Of a stretch of DNA of 64,000 nucleotides, positions 62,555-64,000 are shown in pieces. A program made the position numbers and the translations under genes. The stretch comes from HXMU1420-13 sp034669965 (lineage in GTDB: Bacteria > Bacteroidota > Rhodothermia > Balneolales > Balneolaceae), in the NCBI GenBank assembly GCA_034669965.1, contig JAXMOK010000002.1, positions 124,001-188,000 of the forward strand. The letters run 5' to 3'. The notes under the pieces were generated by a model, which saw nothing but the letters and a program-made list of their open reading frames with translations, was not told where the DNA came from and ran no database searches. Position 1 is the first letter of the stretch; each line of letters starts with the position of its first letter.

Positions 62555-62746
62555 TATTCTATCCTGTTTTGCATTTAAACTATGTAGAGAAGTTAGGGAA
62601 AATAATTATAGTCTTAAACTTCGAGGCTAACTCTTCTAACTGCGAAATCGTTTATATCGCATGTTTTGCCTAACCCCTTCATGTGATATTGTGTTTGAGT
62701 TCAAGAAAGTAGATTCAATCAAGATTTAACATTTATGGAGGCTACT

Positions 62747-63268
62747 ATGAGAGCAAAAGTTACATTATTACTACTATCAGCTGGAATTATACTTTCATCG
62801 TGCATTGCTACAATTGGTCCTGAAGGTCCACGTGGGCGAGACGGCTCAGATGGAGAAGTAGAAATTTATAACGGTACATTTGTTATCGATTCAGATAACG
62901 ATTTCGGTGTTGAAGACGAATTTATTTCCGTTGCATCCTATTCGTGGGGAATATTAGACGAGAGTACTGTTGACGAAGGCCTAGTTTTGGCGTATATCCA
63001 ATTTGATGGCTCAACGGCATGGCAATCCCTTCCTTTATCTACCCCATTTGAGAATGATGTAGTTGTTCTTCGTTATGGATTTGATATCGACAATTTCGAT
63101 TTAATTTTAGAAGGTGAATCGCCAAATAACAATCAGATTAATGAAGGCATTTTTGATGGTGATATCATTCGGGTAATCGCTATTCCACCCGGACATCTTT
63201 TCAAAGGGAAAAACGTAGATTATTCAAATTTTGAGCAAGTGAAACAAATATATAATCTCGATTTTTGA
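62747..63268 (+). CDS. Lipoprotein with short collagen-like segment
   Basis: 173 residues from the ATG at 62747, which has a good Shine-Dalgarno (GGAGG) 5 bases before it; an ATG at 62735 begins upstream of that site and is less likely. The lipoprotein signal ends LSSC (Cys near 19). A short Gly-x-y run, GPEGPRGRDGSDGE, follows, then a beta-rich domain. Such proteins are surface lipoproteins of unknown function. Confidence 0.8.
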   Translation: MRAKVTLLLLSAGIILSSCIATIGPEGPRGRDGSDGEVEIYNGTFVIDSDNDFGVEDEFISVASYSWGILDESTVDEGLVLAYIQFDGSTAWQSLPLSTPFENDVVVLRYGFDIDNFDLILEGESPNNNQINEGIFDGDIIRVIAIPPGHLFKGKNVDYSNFEQVKQIYNLDF

Positions 63269-63287
63269 TCATCGATAATAAACACGA

Positions 63288-63320
63288 AAAAGCCGATAGA
63301 ATTTCTATTGGCTTTTTTTA
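63288..63320 (+). terminator. Terminator of the collagen-like lipoprotein gene
   Basis: GCCGATAGA (63292-63300) pairs with TCTATTGGC (63304-63312), one G-T pair, a 3-base loop and a run of seven T. Confidence 0.88.
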
Positions 63321-63329
63321 TTTTCGATA

Positions 63330-64000
63330 ATGCACCTGGATAATTTTTCAGCTAAATCAGCCTATCAACTCATACACACAATTTGTGTTACTGCGTTAGT
63401 TTGTTGTGTGATTATTTCGTTCCGTGTTTGGGTTCCGATTGAAAATCATTTCCCTGTCCTACCAATTTTCTTTTCTGTTGATTTCTTCCCACTTCAATTA
63501 CTCTTTGCATTCTTATTTGCAGGTTCAATCACTTTAATTAGTCTTCACAATTCGCAACTGCTAATAAATATTGCATTGCTCTATGTAGTGTTGTTTGCAC
63601 TCGGCGATTACAACCGAGTACAACCCTGGTATTTCTATTTTTTAGTTTTTCTCGGCATAATTAATAACCAAAGAAATCCTAAACATGGTATTCAAAGCAT
63701 TGCTTTAATTTTAGCATGTATTTATATAATAAGTGGAGTGCAAAAAATAAATGGAGGCTTTGCTTTCTACACTCACCCGTGGATGCTTGAGCCATTAACG
63801 CGATTTTTTTCTAATCAGTTGATGGAGAAATTGTATTCATTGTTTTGGATAGGTCCTGCTGTGGAGCTTTTTTGTGGAATCGGTTTATTGTTTCGTAAAA
63901 CATCACGTTGGTCCGCATTCTTATTAATTGGAATGCATGTTTTCATCTTATTGATGATTGGTCCAATAGGCAGGAACACAAATGCAGTAGTTTGGCCTTG
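63330..64000 (+). CDS. Polytopic membrane protein, truncated by the window edge
   Basis: At least 223 codons open from an ATG at 63330 with no stop before the end. About six hydrophobic segments (near 13-30, 43-66, 75-92, 100-108, 124-138, 170-185, 192-210). A conserved-looking FGDYNRVQPWYF-like phrase reads LGDYNRVQPWYFYF, and YIISGVQKINGGF resembles the HTTM/DoxX-type region (G-x-x-K). The family is not certain. It begins within 20 bases of the preceding terminator. Confidence 0.6.
   Translation, partial: MHLDNFSAKSAYQLIHTICVTALVCCVIISFRVWVPIENHFPVLPIFFSVDFFPLQLLFAFLFAGSITLISLHNSQLLINIALLYVVLFALGDYNRVQPWYFYFLVFLGIINNQRNPKHGIQSIALILACIYIISGVQKINGGFAFYTHPWMLEPLTRFFSNQLMEKLYSLFWIGPAVELFCGIGLLFRKTSRWSAFLLIGMHVFILLMIGPIGRNTNAVVWP

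Overview
The window is about 64 kb of AT-rich bacterial chromosome with dense, mostly complete core-metabolism genes. It fits the FCB group and I would guess Balneolota or a near relative. The signs are many genes with no obvious Shine-Dalgarno sequence, TTG/GTG starts, lipoproteins, PorV/PorQ-like outer-membrane proteins beside a cargo-like protein with a FlgD-type C-terminus, a bacillithiol gene (bshC), a short-form phosphatidylserine decarboxylase, and dispersed intergenic repeats of the kind common in Bacteroidetes-like genomes. The phylum is an inference; no rRNA is present.

Layout. 1-5.4 kb: end of an OmpR-type regulator overlapping its histidine kinase, a small unknown gene, galE and an S9 peptidase. 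5.4-13.2 kb: a repeat-rich accessory stretch with tRNA-Leu(CAA), a YegP-like protein, two almost identical MFS transporter genes in tandem, and a string of small lipoprotein or membrane genes separated by REP-like palindromes. 13.3-15.6 kb: a DUF1080 lipoprotein and a Tat-exported Gfo/Idh/MocA oxidoreductase, likely for sugar use. 15.9-21.2 kb: thrA-thrB-thrC plus a methyltransferase, overlapping by ATGA. 21.3-22.8 kb: Dps, then a three-unit noncoding tandem array of about 265 bp per unit. 22.8-29 kb: serine hydrolase, DUF1801 protein, a 55-residue Pmp3/YqaE protein, aldo/keto reductase, RNase D, an epimerase-like protein and DUF4260.

29.0-42.5 kb (minus strand): a very long co-directional run, trpE-trpS-trpG-trpD-trpC-trpF-trpB-trpA, then a DUF4837 lipoprotein, then bioF-bioH-like-bioC-bioD-bioA. 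It is preceded at 42.34-42.47 kb by a classical ribosome-mediated attenuator: a 24-codon leader peptide with three consecutive Trp codons, mutually exclusive 1:2, 2:3 and 3:4 pairings, and a T-tract terminator. This is the most striking finding, notably because trpS lies inside the controlled operon and because the nominal trpE reading frame runs through the terminator.

42.5-51.9 kb (plus strand): a tight eight-gene operon of surface functions (lipoprotein, BNR/FlgD-tailed secreted protein, two PorV/PorQ-like barrels, two glycosyltransferases, a flippase and a polysaccharide deacetylase), probably for making or displaying an extracellular polysaccharide. 51.9-62.6 kb (minus strand): housekeeping genes pssA, psd, rseP, dxr, pgeF, aroE, an SRPBCC protein, tmk, a PspC protein, 5-FCL, bshC and a bifunctional-nuclease-family protein. 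The window ends with a collagen-like lipoprotein and a truncated membrane protein.
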